Positions 46,951-59,946 of a stretch of 64,000 nucleotides of DNA are shown one piece after another. Made by a program: the position numbers and the translations under genes. The DNA lies in assembly GCA_963792175.1 (NCBI GenBank), contig CAWBVG010000033.1, positions 124,001-188,000 of the forward strand, read 5' to 3'. The stretch is from CAWBVG01 sp963792175. GTDB taxonomy: Bacteria; Acidobacteriota; Vicinamibacteria; Vicinamibacterales; CAVVIG01. Positions within the stretch are counted from its first letter, which is position 1. Every line of letters starts with the position of its first letter. The notes beneath the pieces are model-generated. The model ran no database searches, was not told where the DNA came from, and worked only from the letters and a program-made list of their open reading frames with translations.

Positions 46951-49900
46951 TTACCCTTGATCGAGCAGGTCGCTCAAGAGGCCGCCCACCTGCTCGAAGA
47001 GTCCGCCCGGCGCGCGCGGATCCTCCTTGACGGCCTTGGTCATCGCCGCCTTGTTGAAGCCGGGCTTCACTTCGGCGTCCTTGGCTCTGGCAACCCACCA
47101 GGAAGGCGTGGCGCCCGAACGGGATCCACCCCGAGCGGGACCGCGAACCGGCGACTTGGGGCCGGAAGCTGGCCACTTTCTGCGTCCGGTCGCCGGCGGC
47201 GTCGAGGTTCAGCTTGAGAGCCGCAGGCGGGACGAGCGTCAGCTCGGACCTCTGCCGCACCAGAGCCACGAGCCGCACGGGATCGACCCTCGCCTGCGGT
47301 CTGAATTTTAAGACGACGAGACGCGCCTCACGGTCGATGGCCTCGACGCCCAGCCGATCGGCCATCACGCGGATGCGTCCGTAGTCGGCCAGGTTGAGCA
47401 CCGAGTCCGGAAGCGGACCATAACGATCGACCGCCTCCTCGAGCACGCGATCGATCTCGTCTTCACGCCGCGCCGCCGCCACCTTGCGGTAGAGCATCAG
47501 CCGCTGATTCATATCAGGCACATACGAATCGTCGATCCGCAAGTCGACACGCAGATTGACCGTCGCGCGCGTGTCGTCCTCGAGCTCTTCCCCCTTGAGC
47601 TCTTTGACCGTCTGCTCGAGGAGCTTCATGTACATCTCGAAACCCACCGTGTCGATCTGCCCGCTCTGCTCGCCGCCCAGCAGGTTGCCCGCACCTCGAA
47701 TCTCGAGATCGAGCGCCGCGACGCGGAAGCCGCTGCCGAGATCGCTGAACTCCTTGATCGCGGCCAGGCGTTTTTTCGCAATCGGCGACAGGTTGTCCTC
47801 CGGCGGAATCAGCAGATACGCGTAGGCCGGCCGGTCGGAGCGGCCGACCCGGCCGCGCAGCTGATACAGCTGCGACAGGCCGTACCGATCGGCGCGGTTG
47901 ATGATGATGGTGTTGGCGTTCGGGATGTCGAGGCCGTTTTCAACGATCGTGGTCGCCAGCAGGACGTCGAACTTTTTGGCGACGAAATCGAGCATCGCGC
48001 GCTCGAGCGCCTCCTCGTCCATCTGTCCGTGTCCCACCACCACGCGCGCCTCCGGCACCAGCCGCTGCACCAGCTGACCGATCGAAAAGATCGACTCGAC
48101 GCGGTTGTGCACGAAGTACACCTGGCCGCCGCGCTCCAGCTCGCTGCGAATGGCTCGCGCGATCACCTGTTGATCGAACTTGACGACGTTGGTCTGAATC
48201 GACAGCCGGTCCTTCGGCGGCGTCTCGATGATCGACATGTCGCGGATGCCGACGAGCGACATGTTGAGGGTGCGCGGGATGGGCGTCGCGCTCATCGTCA
48301 GCACGTCCACTTTCTTCTTCAGCTGCTTGATCTTTTCCTTGTGCGCGACGCCGAAGCGCTGTTCCTCGTCGACGACCAGCAGCCCGAGATCGCGGAAGAC
48401 CACGTCCTTCGACAGCAGACGGTGGGTGCCGACGATGATGTCGACCTTGCCGGCCTCCAGATCGGCAATCGCGTCCTTTTGTTCGGCCTTGCTCCTGAAC
48501 CGGCTGACCATCTCGGTCCGCACCGGAAATCCGGCGAAGCGCTCGCGCAAGGTCTTCTGATGCTGAAACGCCAGCACCGTCGTCGGCGCCAGCACGGCCA
48601 CCTGCTTGCCGTCCATCACGGCCTTGAACGCGGCGCGCATCGCCACTTCCGTCTTGCCGTACCCGACGTCGCCGCACAACAGCCGGTCCATTGGCGTCGG
48701 CGATTCCATGTCGTGCTTGATGTCACCGACCGCGGTTTTCTGATCGGGCGTCAGCTCGTACTCGAACGCGTCTTCGAACTCCCGCTGCCAGTGCGAATCG
48801 GAGCTGAAGGCGTGCCCCGGCACCGCCTTGCGCGCGGCATAGAGCTTGAGGAGCTCCTCCGCCATGTCGCGCATCGCCTTCTTGACTTTGGTCTTCGCGC
48901 GCTCCCAGGAAGTGCCGCCCAGGCGATCGATTGGGGGCCTGGTCGCGCCGGTGTACTTCTGCACCAGATCGAGGCGCTCGACCGGAACGAAGAGCTTGTC
49001 TTCTCCCGCGTAGCGGAGTTCCAGGAATTCCTGCGATGCGTCAGCGACACCAATCTGCTTCAGTCCGACGAACAGCCCGATGCCGTGATCGACGTGCACG
49101 ACGAAGTCGCCGACCTTCAGGTCGCGCAGATCGGAGAGGAACGCTTTCGACGCGGAGCGGCGGCGCTCCGGCGCGCGGCGCTCTTCCTCGAAGACATCCG
49201 CTTCCGCGTAAATCTGCAGGCCCGCGTCTGGCAGCCGAAAGCCGCGCGACAGGCTGCCGATCGCGACGAGCACCGCGGCGTAGCGAGCGTCTTCCGCGCG
49301 CTCGACCGGGATCGCAAACACGTCGTATTCCTTGAGCAGCTCGATCGTCCGCTCGGCACGGCCGTGCGTCGCGGCCACGAACAACGTGGTTTCGCCCTCG
49401 TCGCGGCGCCGCCGAATCTCGGCGACCCAATCGGCCACGCGGCCTTTCAATTCCACCGCCGGCTGACTCCTGATCGCCTGCTGGTCCGCATCACCGGCCC
49501 CCGGCGCGGGGGCGTCGAGGCCGAGCATCGCCAGCTGTGTGGCGCTGGCCAGCCGTGATTCGATCAGAGCCAGGCTCGCGAACAACTCGGAGGGCGGCGC
49601 CATCGGCACCGCCGGCGCGGTGGCGGCGATCGTTTCGTAACTCTGCTGCAGCTGCTCGAGGCGCTTGACCACGTGCGCTTCGACCTCGTCGGACTCGGAG
49701 ACCACGACGGAGGACTCTTTTCCCCGCGCCAGGTAGTCGAATAGCGTCGCGCGTCGATCGTCGTCGAGGACGTCGCGCAGCGGCACAATCGCCACTTGAT
49801 CGATCGGCAAGATCGATCGCTGTGTCGACGGGTCATAGGTGCGCATCGTCTCGATGGTGTCGCCGATGAACTCCAGCCGGACTGGATGCGCTTCGCCGGC

Positions 49901-50485
49901 CGGAAAAATGTCGACGATGCCACCGCGAACCGCGAATTCACCCTGCTCGTCTGCCGGATCCTCGCGGGTGAAACCGGCGTCGACGAGGAGTTCCGCGAGG
50001 TCGGTTGGCGCGATGTCGTGTCCCGGCTTGAGCTCCAGCGCCGCCGCCAGCAGACGCTCGGGCGCGGTCACGCGCGGCAGCAAAGCGGCCGCCGACGCAA
50101 TCACGATGCGGGCGGTCCCTCGAGCGATGGCGTGCAGGGCGCGTGCTCGAGCCGATGTCACCCCGATGTGCGGCGACAGTCCCCGATAGGGATCGACCTC
50201 GTGCGAGGGAAAGGAGAGCACCGCGTGTTCCAGAGCGGTCTGCGGCAGGCCTTCGAGCGCCGCGAGGAAGAACGACACGTCGGCGCAGGTCTCCTCGAGA
50301 TCGGCATCGGTCGGAACGACGCACAGGACGACAGTCTGCGGGCGCGCCTGCGCCGTGCCGGCCACGTACAGCGCCTTCGCCGACGGCGTCAGGCCCGAGA
50401 TGGCGCGCGCGGACGTAGCCATCCCGCTCCGCGCAATCGCGGTCTTGAGCGCCGCCCGCAGGTTCAACGACGTCGACGTCGTCAC
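46951..50485 (-). CDS. mfd: transcription-repair coupling factor Mfd
   Basis: About 1178 residues; one shift near 47075 restores the C-terminus ('FNKAAMTKAVKEDPRAPG'). Order: UvrB-like N-terminus ('PSHEVDPYRGLSPHIGV'), RNA-polymerase interaction domain ('LKVGDFVVHVDHGIGLFVGL'), helicase motifs I 'DRLLCGDVGYGKTEVAMRAA', II 'LGLLVVDEEQRFGV', III 'LTMSATPIPRTLNMSL' and VI 'QLRGRVGRSDRPAYAYLL', then the TRCF C-terminal domain. It removes stalled RNA polymerase and recruits UvrA. It heads the operon with surA, the NusG paralog and dusB. Confidence 0.95.
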
Positions 50486-50503
50486 AACAGACCCGCTCTA
50501 ATC

Positions 50504-51881
50504 TTAGCTGCGAGGCGTGAACCGGATGTGCGGCGAAAAGCTCCACTGATGACGCGGCCGGTAGATGCCGACGTCGTGAGTGCGTGATTTCACTCTGAAG
50601 GTGTAGAGCAGACGGTGGTAGTCGTAGGGGTAGCCGTCGCGCTTGTGTACCGCAACGTCGAGCTTGTAGGTGCCTTCGATCAGATCCAGGCTGTCGATTG
50701 AAAACGTCGCTTCGGCATCGCCCGCCAGCTGTTCCGGATCCATCTCCTCGAGATAGGTGTTCGTCCCGTAGCAACAGACGCCGTCGGCGTTGAACAGGCC
50801 GATCCCGAACACGAAGTCGTCGATCGGGTGCGCGGCCCGGACTTTCAGCCGGATGGACACGCGGTCGCCGCTATGGAACACGAACGACTGCTGCCCGGAA
50901 GCGTCCAGCAGAGCGACATCCGTGATTTCCACCTCACGCGAGCCCCAGCGTCCTTCGACCGCTTGGTACATGTTGGACGTGGGATCGGCAGGGCGTTCCT
51001 GCTCGTCCAGCCTGTCCTGCCCATCCCGCCGGTCCTGTCCATCCCGCCCATCCCGCCCGTCCTGCCCGCCCGCTCCGTCGCGTCCCGCTTCATCGACGGC
51101 CTTCGCCGTCGTCTCCGCGAGCAGCTGCCCCTCGCCCTCTTCGACCTTGGTGAGGTAGGCGCCAACGACGCGCTTCGGGTCGCCATGCGAGAGGGCACGC
51201 CCCTCGTCCAGCCAGAGCGCTTCGTCGCAAAAGCGCTCGACCAGGTTGAGCGAATGCGTGACGAGGAGGATGGTCCTGCCGCGGCGGCGGAATTCCGCGA
51301 ACTTGTCGAGACATTTGTGGGTGAAGCCCTCGTCGCCGACCGCGAGGACCTCGTCGACCAGCAGGACATCGGGGTTCACGTGAATCGCGACCGCGAAGCC
51401 CAGGCGCATGTACATGCCGGACGAGTATGTCTTGACCGGGGCATCGATGAATTCCCGCAGCTCGGCGAAATCGACGATCTCGTCGAAGCGTTCCTGGATC
51501 TCGCGCTTGCTGAGGCCGAGCATGATGCCGTTGATGAAGACGTTTTCCCGCCCTGAGAATCTCTGGATGAAAGCCGGCGCCCAGCTCGATGAGCGCCGAG
51601 ATGCGACCGACGACGCGGACCGTTCCGCTCGTCGGCTTGGTGATGCCGGCCACGAGCTTCAGCGCCGTGCTCTTGCCGGACCCGTTTTTCCCGATGACAC
51701 CGTAGGTCGATCCCTTGGGAACGCTGAAGGTGACGTCGGTGAGCGCCGGGAAGGTCTCGCTCGGCCGCAGGTCACGCAGGATGCTGCGCTGCAGCAGCGC
51801 GCTCTTCAGCGTCGAAAACTGACGGCCGCCGTACCGCCGGTAGACTTTCGTGACGTTGACGAGCTCGATGGCCGACGTCAT
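50504..51881 (-). CDS. polysaccharide ABC transporter ATPase, Wzt-type with C-terminal carbohydrate-binding domain
   Basis: About 459 residues with a shift near 51562. Walker A 'VIGKNGSGKSTALKLVAGIT', Q-loop region 'ALIELGAGFHPE', signature 'KTYSSGMYMRLGFAVA', Walker B 'DVLLVDEVLAVGDEG' and the His switch 'LLVTHSLNLV'. The linker is a Gly/Asp/Arg tandem repeat ('GGQDGRDGRDGQDRRDGQ'), encoded by a word array at 51001-51066. After it, 'VEITDVALLDASGQQSFVFH' and 'SIDSLDLIEGTYKLDVAVHK' match the Wzt_C domain that recognises the polysaccharide end. It pairs with the permease upstream (ATGA-type overlap at 51878-51881). Confidence 0.92.
51001..51066. repeat. CATCCCGCC/GTCCTGCCC word array inside the Wzt linker
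   Basis: About six copies of a 9-base unit (on the minus strand GGCGGGATG or GGGCAGGAC) encode the Gly-Asp/Arg linker between ATPase and Wzt_C domains. The structure mirrors the intergenic arrays but is translated in frame. Confidence 0.65.
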
Positions 51882-52672
51882 ACCACCTCGGCGAACGAGT
51901 CACGCAGCCGGTCGAAGAGCCAGTAGGCCGCCAGGAACTGCACGACCGAGAAGGCGCCAAGTGCGAGGAGCCAGCGCCAGTGCCCGATCGGCCCGTTGAA
52001 GAACAGAATCTCCTGGTACGACACCGCCAGGTGGGTGAACAGGTTCACGTTGAAGAGCGTCCTGAATTTCTGGACGTTTGGCTGGAACCACGGGTAGATG
52101 ATCGGCGTGGCGAAGAACCACAGCGTCAGCACGTTGGCGAGGATGTCGCGGATGTCCCTGAAATGCGCGGCGAGCGCCGCCAAGGCGAGCGCGAGACCGG
52201 CCGTGAACACGAGTTGGATGAGGACCACGATCGGGAACCACACCAGGTCCCACCAGTCGGGTGGGTGCCGATAGATGATGAGAAAAAGAATCAGAATCGG
52301 CAGGCCCAGAAAGAAGTGGACCATGTTGGTGAGGACACTGACCAGCGGCAGCACCTCGGCGGGGAAGAGCACCTTCTTGATGAGATTGCCGCCACCGATG
52401 AGCGAGCCGGCCGCGTCGCTCAAAGAGGTCGCGAACCAGTTCCAGGGAAGGATCCCGCAGAACATGAAGAGCGCGTAGGGCTGCACGCCGGCGACGTTGT
52501 TCGGCATCACGGTCGTGAACACGAAGGAATAGATCAGCAGGAGCAGCAGCGGGTTGATGAACGACCAGACGAATCCCAGCACCGAACCGCGATAGCGCGC
52601 CTTGAGCTCGCGCGCGACCAGGCTCTGGATCAGGCCGCGGTAGCGGACCAGGCTGGCGAGATTGGCAAGCAA
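51878..52672 (-). CDS. polysaccharide ABC transporter permease, Wzm-type (ABC-2)
   Basis: 264 residues, six predicted membrane helices, intact. Typical: 'VARELKARYRGSVLGFVWSF', 'INPLLLLLIYSFVFTTVM', 'FCGILPWNWFATSLSDAAGS', 'LIGGGNLIKKVLFPAEVLPL' and 'WFFATPIIYPWFQPNVQKF'. It exports O-antigen or capsule-like polysaccharide with the Wzt partner. It starts one base before the atpC stop region (52673) but is on the same strand directly downstream of atpC, so polysaccharide export and the ATP synthase may be cotranscribed. Confidence 0.93.
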   Translation of the reverse strand: MLANLASLVRYRGLIQSLVARELKARYRGSVLGFVWSFINPLLLLLIYSFVFTTVMPNNVAGVQPYALFMFCGILPWNWFATSLSDAAGSLIGGGNLIKKVLFPAEVLPLVSVLTNMVHFFLGLPILILFLIIYRHPPDWWDLVWFPIVVLIQLVFTAGLALALAALAAHFRDIRDILANVLTLWFFATPIIYPWFQPNVQKFRTLFNVNLFTHLAVSYQEILFFNGPIGHWRWLLALGAFSVVQFLAAYWLFDRLRDSFAEVV

Positions 52673-53103
52673 TTACGAGCGAATTCTAGCGCGACTGGCG
52701 ACCTGCAGGCGGATCAGCGCCTTCAGCATCGCGATGCGTGCGCGCTCGAAGTCCAGGTCGGTCGTCGGTTTCGCGAGGCGCTCTTCGGCGCGCTTCTTCG
52801 CCGCCTCCGCGCGGGCGAGGTCGATCTCGTCGGCCTTCTCGGCAATCTGCGCGAGGATGGTGACACGATCCGGCTGGACTTCCGCGAAGCCAAACGCGAT
52901 CAGGAGGAAGTGCTTCTCCTGGCCCTGTCGGTACCACAGCGTGCCCACCTGAAGCGTCGTCAACAGCGGCGTGTGACCTGGCAGGACGCCGAGATACCCG
53001 TCGGCGCCCGGGATCTCGACCTCGTCGACCTGCTCCCTGACGAGCAGCCGGTCGGCCGACACGATCTCGAGCTGAAGATGCGCCGGAATTGGAGGAATCG
53101 CCA

Positions 53104-53104
<1 letters not shown>
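52673..53104 (-). CDS. atpC: ATP synthase epsilon subunit
   Basis: 143 residues. 'LQLEIVSADRLLVREQVDEV', 'ADGYLGVLPGHTPLLTTLQ' and 'FLLIAFGFAEVQPDRVTIL' form the beta-sandwich; 'IDLARAEAAKKRAEERL' is the helical C-terminus. It is longer than many epsilons because of a C-terminal Arg-rich end ('RLQVASRARIRS'). It overlaps the atpD stop by one base. Confidence 0.93.
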
Positions 53105-54543
<1,439 letters not shown>

Positions 54544-55452
54544 ACTGTTTTCTCTCGGGGCTAGGGGCTGGGGCTCTGCTAGTAGCGCCTCGGCCCCGGA
54601 CACGACTTCGATGATTTCCCGGGTGATCGCCGCCTGGCGGACCTTGTTCATATAGAGCGTCAGGTTCGCGATCATCTCTCCGGAGTTCTTCGTCGCGGTG
54701 TCCATGGCGGTCATCTGGGCCGCGAAGAAGGCCGCGTTCGATTCGAGCAGCGCGCGATAGACCTGCACCTCGATGAAGCGGGGCAGCAGCTGATCGAAGA
54801 TCTCCTGCGGGGACGGTTCGTACAAATAGTCAATCTGGTTCGGCGCTGGCGTCGACGCACCGTCGACTTCCTCGCGTCCGATCGGCAGCAGCTGATCCAC
54901 GACGACGCGCTGCGTCATGACCGATCGGAACTCGTTGTAGATGAGCACCACGCGATCGACATCGCCCGCGACGAAGGCATCGATGGCGGTCTGGGCGATG
55001 ACTCGCGCGTCTTCGTAGCGGAGCTTCTGGAAGATCCCGACCTGCTCGAACAGCACGGCGAAGCCGCGACGACCGAAGAAGTCGCGGCCCTTGCGTCCCA
55101 CCAGCCCGAGCATGCATTTCTGCGGGCTCTCGACGATGTAGGCGGCACCCGCCTTGATGGCGTTGGTGTTGAAGCTGCCGCACAGCCCCTTGTCGCCGGT
55201 CACCACAATGACCAACGTCTTGCTGTCGGGCCGCGGCTCGCGGACGGTGAGCAGGGGGTGGATCGAGGGATCGACGCGCGTCGCGACGCTGGACAGGACG
55301 CGCTGCATCTGCGAGGCATAGGGACGCGCGTTGATGATGCGCTCCTGCGCGCGGCGCAGCTTCGACGCGGCGACCATCTTCATCGCCTTGGTGATCTGCT
55401 GCGTGTTCTTGACCGCGCGGATCCGGCGCCGGAGATCGATTAGTGACGGCAT
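54544..55452 (-). CDS. atpG: ATP synthase gamma subunit (no in-frame stop before atpD)
   Basis: About 303 codons from ATG 55452 ('MPSLIDLRRRIRAVKNTQQI'). Features: 'TKAMKMVAASKLRRAQE', 'VVTGDKGLCGSFNTNAI' and 'SESNAAFFAAQMTAMDTATKN'-like C-terminal helix ('AAFFAAQMTAMDTATKN', 'VRQAAITREIIEVVSGAEAL'). The reading frame continues through 'LLAEPQPLAPRENS' into the beta subunit start with no stop. That tail is the translation of a GGGGCTAGGGGC word array (54556-54596). A single-base loss or gain would place TAG in frame at 'GCTACTAG', so an assembly indel is the likely cause; a true fusion would upset F1 stoichiometry. Confidence 0.9.
54556..54596. repeat. GGGGCTAG word array at the atpG/atpD junction
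   Basis: GGGGCTAGGGGCTGGGGCTCTGCTAGTAGCGCCTC carries three GGGGCT copies (plus strand) and CTAG steps. It overlaps the end of atpG and precedes the atpD start; the same word class occurs at 404-453 and 57113-57176. Confidence 0.6.
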
Positions 55453-55455
55453 GGG

Positions 55456-55573
55456 TGACCTCGCCACGGCTTCTCACGAAGAGACGAAGACTCATGAAGA
55501 ACGCGAAGATCGCTCTTGATAAACAATTCTTCGTGATCTTCGTGGTTCTTCGAGACTTCGTGATAACCCGTCG
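55456..55573. repeat. inverted GAAGA/TTCTTCG word array between atpA and atpG
   Basis: Left block (55474-55510) repeats ACGAAGAG/GAAGAACGCGAAGATC; right block (55528-55562) repeats TTCTTCGTGATCTTCGTGG. Together they form a long imperfect hairpin around an AT-rich loop (GATAAACAA). Such a structure inside the ATP synthase operon could set relative subunit expression. Confidence 0.6.
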
Positions 55574-57101
<1,528 letters not shown>

Positions 57102-57112
57102 CTGTGATCCTG

Positions 57113-57176
57113 TCGAGGCTGGGGGCTCGGGGCTAGCTGCCCGGTGCCTAGGCCTAGCCCTAGTCCTAGCCCCGGC
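57113..57176. repeat. GGGGCTAG hairpin array between atpH and atpA
   Basis: CGGGGCTAG (57128-57136) and CTAGCCCCG (57166-57174) are perfect 9-base arms, with further GGGGGCT, GCCTAGGCCTAGCCCTAG words in the loop. As between atpG and atpA, it interrupts an otherwise tight operon. Confidence 0.6.
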
Positions 57177-57177
57177 G

Positions 57178-57726
57178 CTATCCGGCTTCCACCAATCGTT
57201 TCTTCATGCGCTCGAGCTGCGTCGTGACGCTGCCGTCGTAGATCGTGTCGCCGATGCGAGCCACCACGCCGCCGATAAGCGATGGGTCCGTTCGCACGCC
57301 GAGGCGCACCGTGCGGCCGGTCACCTTCGTCAGCCCGCGCTCGATCGCCTGCGCCCGATCCGGTCCAATCGGCGACGCCGTCGTCACATCCGCGCGCACG
57401 ATCTGCTGGTGATCGAGAACGCGCTCGCGATAGGCGGAAAGAAGGTCCGGCAGGAGCACGAGCCGGTCGCGCTCGGCGAGCAATACCAGCAGCTTCGACA
57501 GAATCGGCGACAGCCGCGCCCGTTCGACCAGGGCGACCATCACGGCGCGCTTGCGCGGCACCGGCACGGCCGGATGCAGCATGACCTTTTCGAGCGACGG
57601 ATTCTGTTTGAAGAGGTCCACGAATGCGGCCAGCTCGTCGCCGATCGTGTCGAGCGGCGCGCGTTCCTTGATGGCGACGTCGAGCAGCGCGCGAGCGTAG
57701 CGGAGGGCGGCCGTCTTGTTCGTCAT
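57178..57726 (-). CDS. atpH: ATP synthase delta subunit
   Basis: 182 residues: 'AALRYARALLDVAIKERAPL', 'LHPAVPVPRKRAVMVALVE' and 'GVRTDPSLIGGVVARIGDTI'. It links F1 to the stator. Its start overlaps the stop of the b subunit gene (57723-57726). Confidence 0.93.
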   Translation of the reverse strand: MTNKTAALRYARALLDVAIKERAPLDTIGDELAAFVDLFKQNPSLEKVMLHPAVPVPRKRAVMVALVERARLSPILSKLLVLLAERDRLVLLPDLLSAYRERVLDHQQIVRADVTTASPIGPDRAQAIERGLTKVTGRTVRLGVRTDPSLIGGVVARIGDTIYDGSVTTQLERMKKRLVEAG

Positions 57727-58397
57727 CTCTCGCTCGCCGATCCCAGCTGATCCACGTAGCGGTCGACGAGGCGCTGACGATCCTCGTCGGTGATGATTTG
57801 CTTGATCCGCTCGGTCGCTACGCCAACGGCGAGATCGGCGGCGTGGCTGACGAGCTCGCGCTCGGCGACCTTGACCTGCAGGTCGATCTCGCGGCGCGCC
57901 TGCTCGAGCAGGCGATCGCGTTCGGCGGCCGCCGCCGCCTGAATCCGCTTTTCTTCCGCCGCGATCTCCTGGACGCCCTGCGCGCGCAGCGCCTCCAGCT
58001 CTCCCGGCAGCGCCTTCATCTTCCGATCGATTTCCGCGATTTGCGCAGCGGCCGCCTGTTTCATCTCGGCGGCGTTCACGAGGTCGCTCCGGATCTGCGA
58101 GCCGCGGTTGGCGAGGTAACTCGCAAGCGGCGATCGCAGCAGGTACACCAGCGCACCGACCAGGATTGCGAAGTTCACCAACCGCGCGATGGTTTTGCCG
58201 ATGCTCTCTTCGTGCGGTTCTTCGGTGTGCGACGCGGTCGCGGCGGCCGGTTCATGACCCGGTTCCGGCTGGGCGGAGACGACGGCCGGCACGCCGGCGA
58301 TCCACAGGGTCAGCGCGAAAACAGCGAGCCACCCGAGGAGCTTGCGCGGAGTTTCACAAGCGGCGGCGAGCGGGGAGCGCATGCGAAGCCGTCTCAC
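57723..58397 (-). CDS. atpF: ATP synthase b subunit
   Basis: About 224 residues. A signal-like hydrophobic N-terminus ('WLAVFALTLWIAGVPAVVSA'), an acidic stretch, then the membrane helix 'LVNFAILVGALVYLL', and a long charged coiled coil ('KALPGELEALRAQGVQEIAA'). The extra N-terminal hydrophobic segment is unusual for b subunits and may mean a later start (for example the next Met at 58382). It is the second of two b-type genes, 5 bases downstream of b'. Confidence 0.85.
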   Translation of the reverse strand: MRRLRMRSPLAAACETPRKLLGWLAVFALTLWIAGVPAVVSAQPEPGHEPAAATASHTEEPHEESIGKTIARLVNFAILVGALVYLLRSPLASYLANRGSQIRSDLVNAAEMKQAAAAQIAEIDRKMKALPGELEALRAQGVQEIAAEEKRIQAAAAAERDRLLEQARREIDLQVKVAERELVSHAADLAVGVATERIKQIITDEDRQRLVDRYVDQLGSASER

Positions 58398-58402
58398 AGG
58401 TT

Positions 58403-58828
58403 CTAGGACGCTTTCCTGCCGAGCACGCGCTCGACAATGGGGGCGGCCAAGGCGTCGGCGTCCCGTCCGATCTGCTGGCGGGCGGCCGCGGTCTGCGCCC
58501 GAAGCCGGTCGGACGCCTCGTGCACCGTCTGCTCGATCTCGCGCCGCGTCGCGGCAACCAGTTCGGCGCGGCGCTCGAGCGCGGCCCGGCGCTTGTCATC
58601 CATCTGGTGGTAGACCTCGGCGCGCGCGGCCCGCGTGCGCGCGTCGAATTCATCCGCGGCGACCTGTGCCTTGGTGCGCGACGCTTCGGCAAGCTCGCGG
58701 GCCGAACGAATCGCGCCTTCGCGTTCGCGCATGACGCCTGTGAGCGGCCGGAGGAGCAGCCGGTCGAGCAGGATCGACAAGGTCAGCACCAACGCGATGA
58801 CCCAGGCGACCGAGAGATCGGGAATCAA
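58403..58828 (-). CDS. ATP synthase b' subunit
   Basis: 141 residues. 'MIPDLSVAWVIALVLTLSIL' is the membrane anchor; 'LLRPLTGVMREREGAIRSAR' and a long Arg/Ala/Glu coiled coil follow. Duplicate b and b' stators are typical of several Gram-negative lineages. It heads the operon b'-b-delta-alpha-gamma-beta-epsilon; the a and c subunit genes are not upstream within the window (SelD follows), so they must be at another locus. Confidence 0.88.
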   Translation of the reverse strand: MIPDLSVAWVIALVLTLSILLDRLLLRPLTGVMREREGAIRSARELAEASRTKAQVAADEFDARTRAARAEVYHQMDDKRRAALERRAELVAATRREIEQTVHEASDRLRAQTAAARQQIGRDADALAAPIVERVLGRKAS

Positions 58829-58872
58829 AACAAAGATTTATATCATTTGGCGACAAACCTCGACAAGCTGGC

Positions 58873-59921
58873 CTAGGGCTTGACGCGCACCGCGATCCCT
58901 GCTTGGGCCGCTTCGCACGTGCCGATCGCGGCGCGCAGGCACGCCGGCGCGGGACAAACAGGCTGCCACCTCGTCCGCCGAGGCCGCATCAGCCGCAATC
59001 AACAGACCTCCAGAGGTTTGCGGGTCGTACAGGACGATCTCATGGAGCCGGTCGACGCCCCGCTCGACATGCGTGGACGGCGCGAAATGTTCCTGATTCG
59101 AACCCATCCCGCCGGAGCGGTTCTGCTCCGCGATGTCCAGCACCCCCGAGAACAGTGGCACGACACCCGCGCCAATGACGATCGTGACGCCGCTCGCCTT
59201 CGCCATCTCCGTCGCGTGTCCGATCAGGCCGAAGCCGGTCACATCCGTGCACGCGTGGACTGCGCCGGCGTCCAGCGCCTGGAGGGCCTCGGCGGCGGCT
59301 CGATTCAACGTCTGCATCGAGCGGACGGCTTCGGCAGCAAGCGCGGACCCGACGCGATCGAACTTGATGGCGGTGCCGACAATTCCGGTTCCGACTGGTT
59401 TCGTCAGGAACAGGACGTCGCCGGGTCGTGCGCCGGCGTTCGACAGGACGCGCGACGGATCGATCGCGCCGGTCACTGCATAACCGAACTTGATCTCGCG
59501 ATCCTGGACGGTGTGGCCGCCGAGCAGCGAGACGCCCGCCTCGCGCAGTTTGTCAAAGCCGCCGCGAAAGATGGCGCGGATCGTTTCCGGCTCGAGATCG
59601 TCTTTCGGAAAGGCGGCGATGGCCAGCGCGGTCAGCGGCCGCCCACCCATCGCGTAGATGTCGGACGTCGCGTTAGCAGCCGCGATCTGGCCGTAAACGA
59701 ACGGGTCGTCGACGATTGGCGTGAAGAAATCAACCGTCTGCACGAGCGCCGGACCCGCCATCCCACCGGTACACACCCGCATCGTCCGCGGTCCTGAAGT
59801 CGATGAGGACACGGTCGTCGGTGGACGCGGGGATGTCACTCAGCACCTGAGCGAGCTCGCCTGCGGCGAGTTTGCTCGCTCAACCGGCGCAGGAGACCAT
59901 TTGCGTCAGACGCTTGGCCAT
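58873..59921 (-). CDS. selD: selenide, water dikinase (selenophosphate synthetase), with predicted Sec in the active site
   Basis: About 349 codons with shifts near 59770 and 58945. The N-terminus from ATG 59921 reads MAKRLTQMVSCAG, then TGA (59882-59880), then ASKLAAGELAQVLSDIPAST. This aligns with the E. coli 'AGCGCK' active site: the TGA replaces Cys17, and the invariant Lys follows two residues later. Downstream: 'TADDAGVYRWD', 'LVQTVDFFTPIVDD', 'ANATSDIYAMGGRPLTALAI', 'GVSLLGGHTVQDREIKFGYA', 'CTDVTGFGLIGHATEMAK' and 'DPQTSGGLLIAADA'. A 35-base hairpin begins at the TGA, as bacterial SECIS elements do. It makes selenophosphate from selenide and ATP. A GGAGAG lies 5-10 bases before the start. 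The final residues 'VRVKP' come from the repaired frame. Confidence 0.88.
59848..59882 (-). promoter_or_regulatory. candidate SECIS hairpin directly at the selD UGA codon
   Basis: Reading the minus strand from the UGA: lower stem TGAGCGAG pairs perfectly with CTCGCTCA, internal CAAA bulge, upper stem CTCGCC with GGCGAG, and a GCA loop. Bacterial SECIS elements begin at or just after the UGA and recruit SelB. The pairing is read directly; function is inferred from its position at the Sec codon of a known selenoprotein family. Confidence 0.65.
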
Positions 59922-59946
59922 TTCTCTCCTTTCGCTACCGAGATTC

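Noticed and set aside
48029..49558. 509-codon plus-strand open frame inside mfd
   Set aside because: Antisense to the strongly conserved Mfd helicase region; no ribosome-binding site and a His/Arg/Leu-biased shadow composition.
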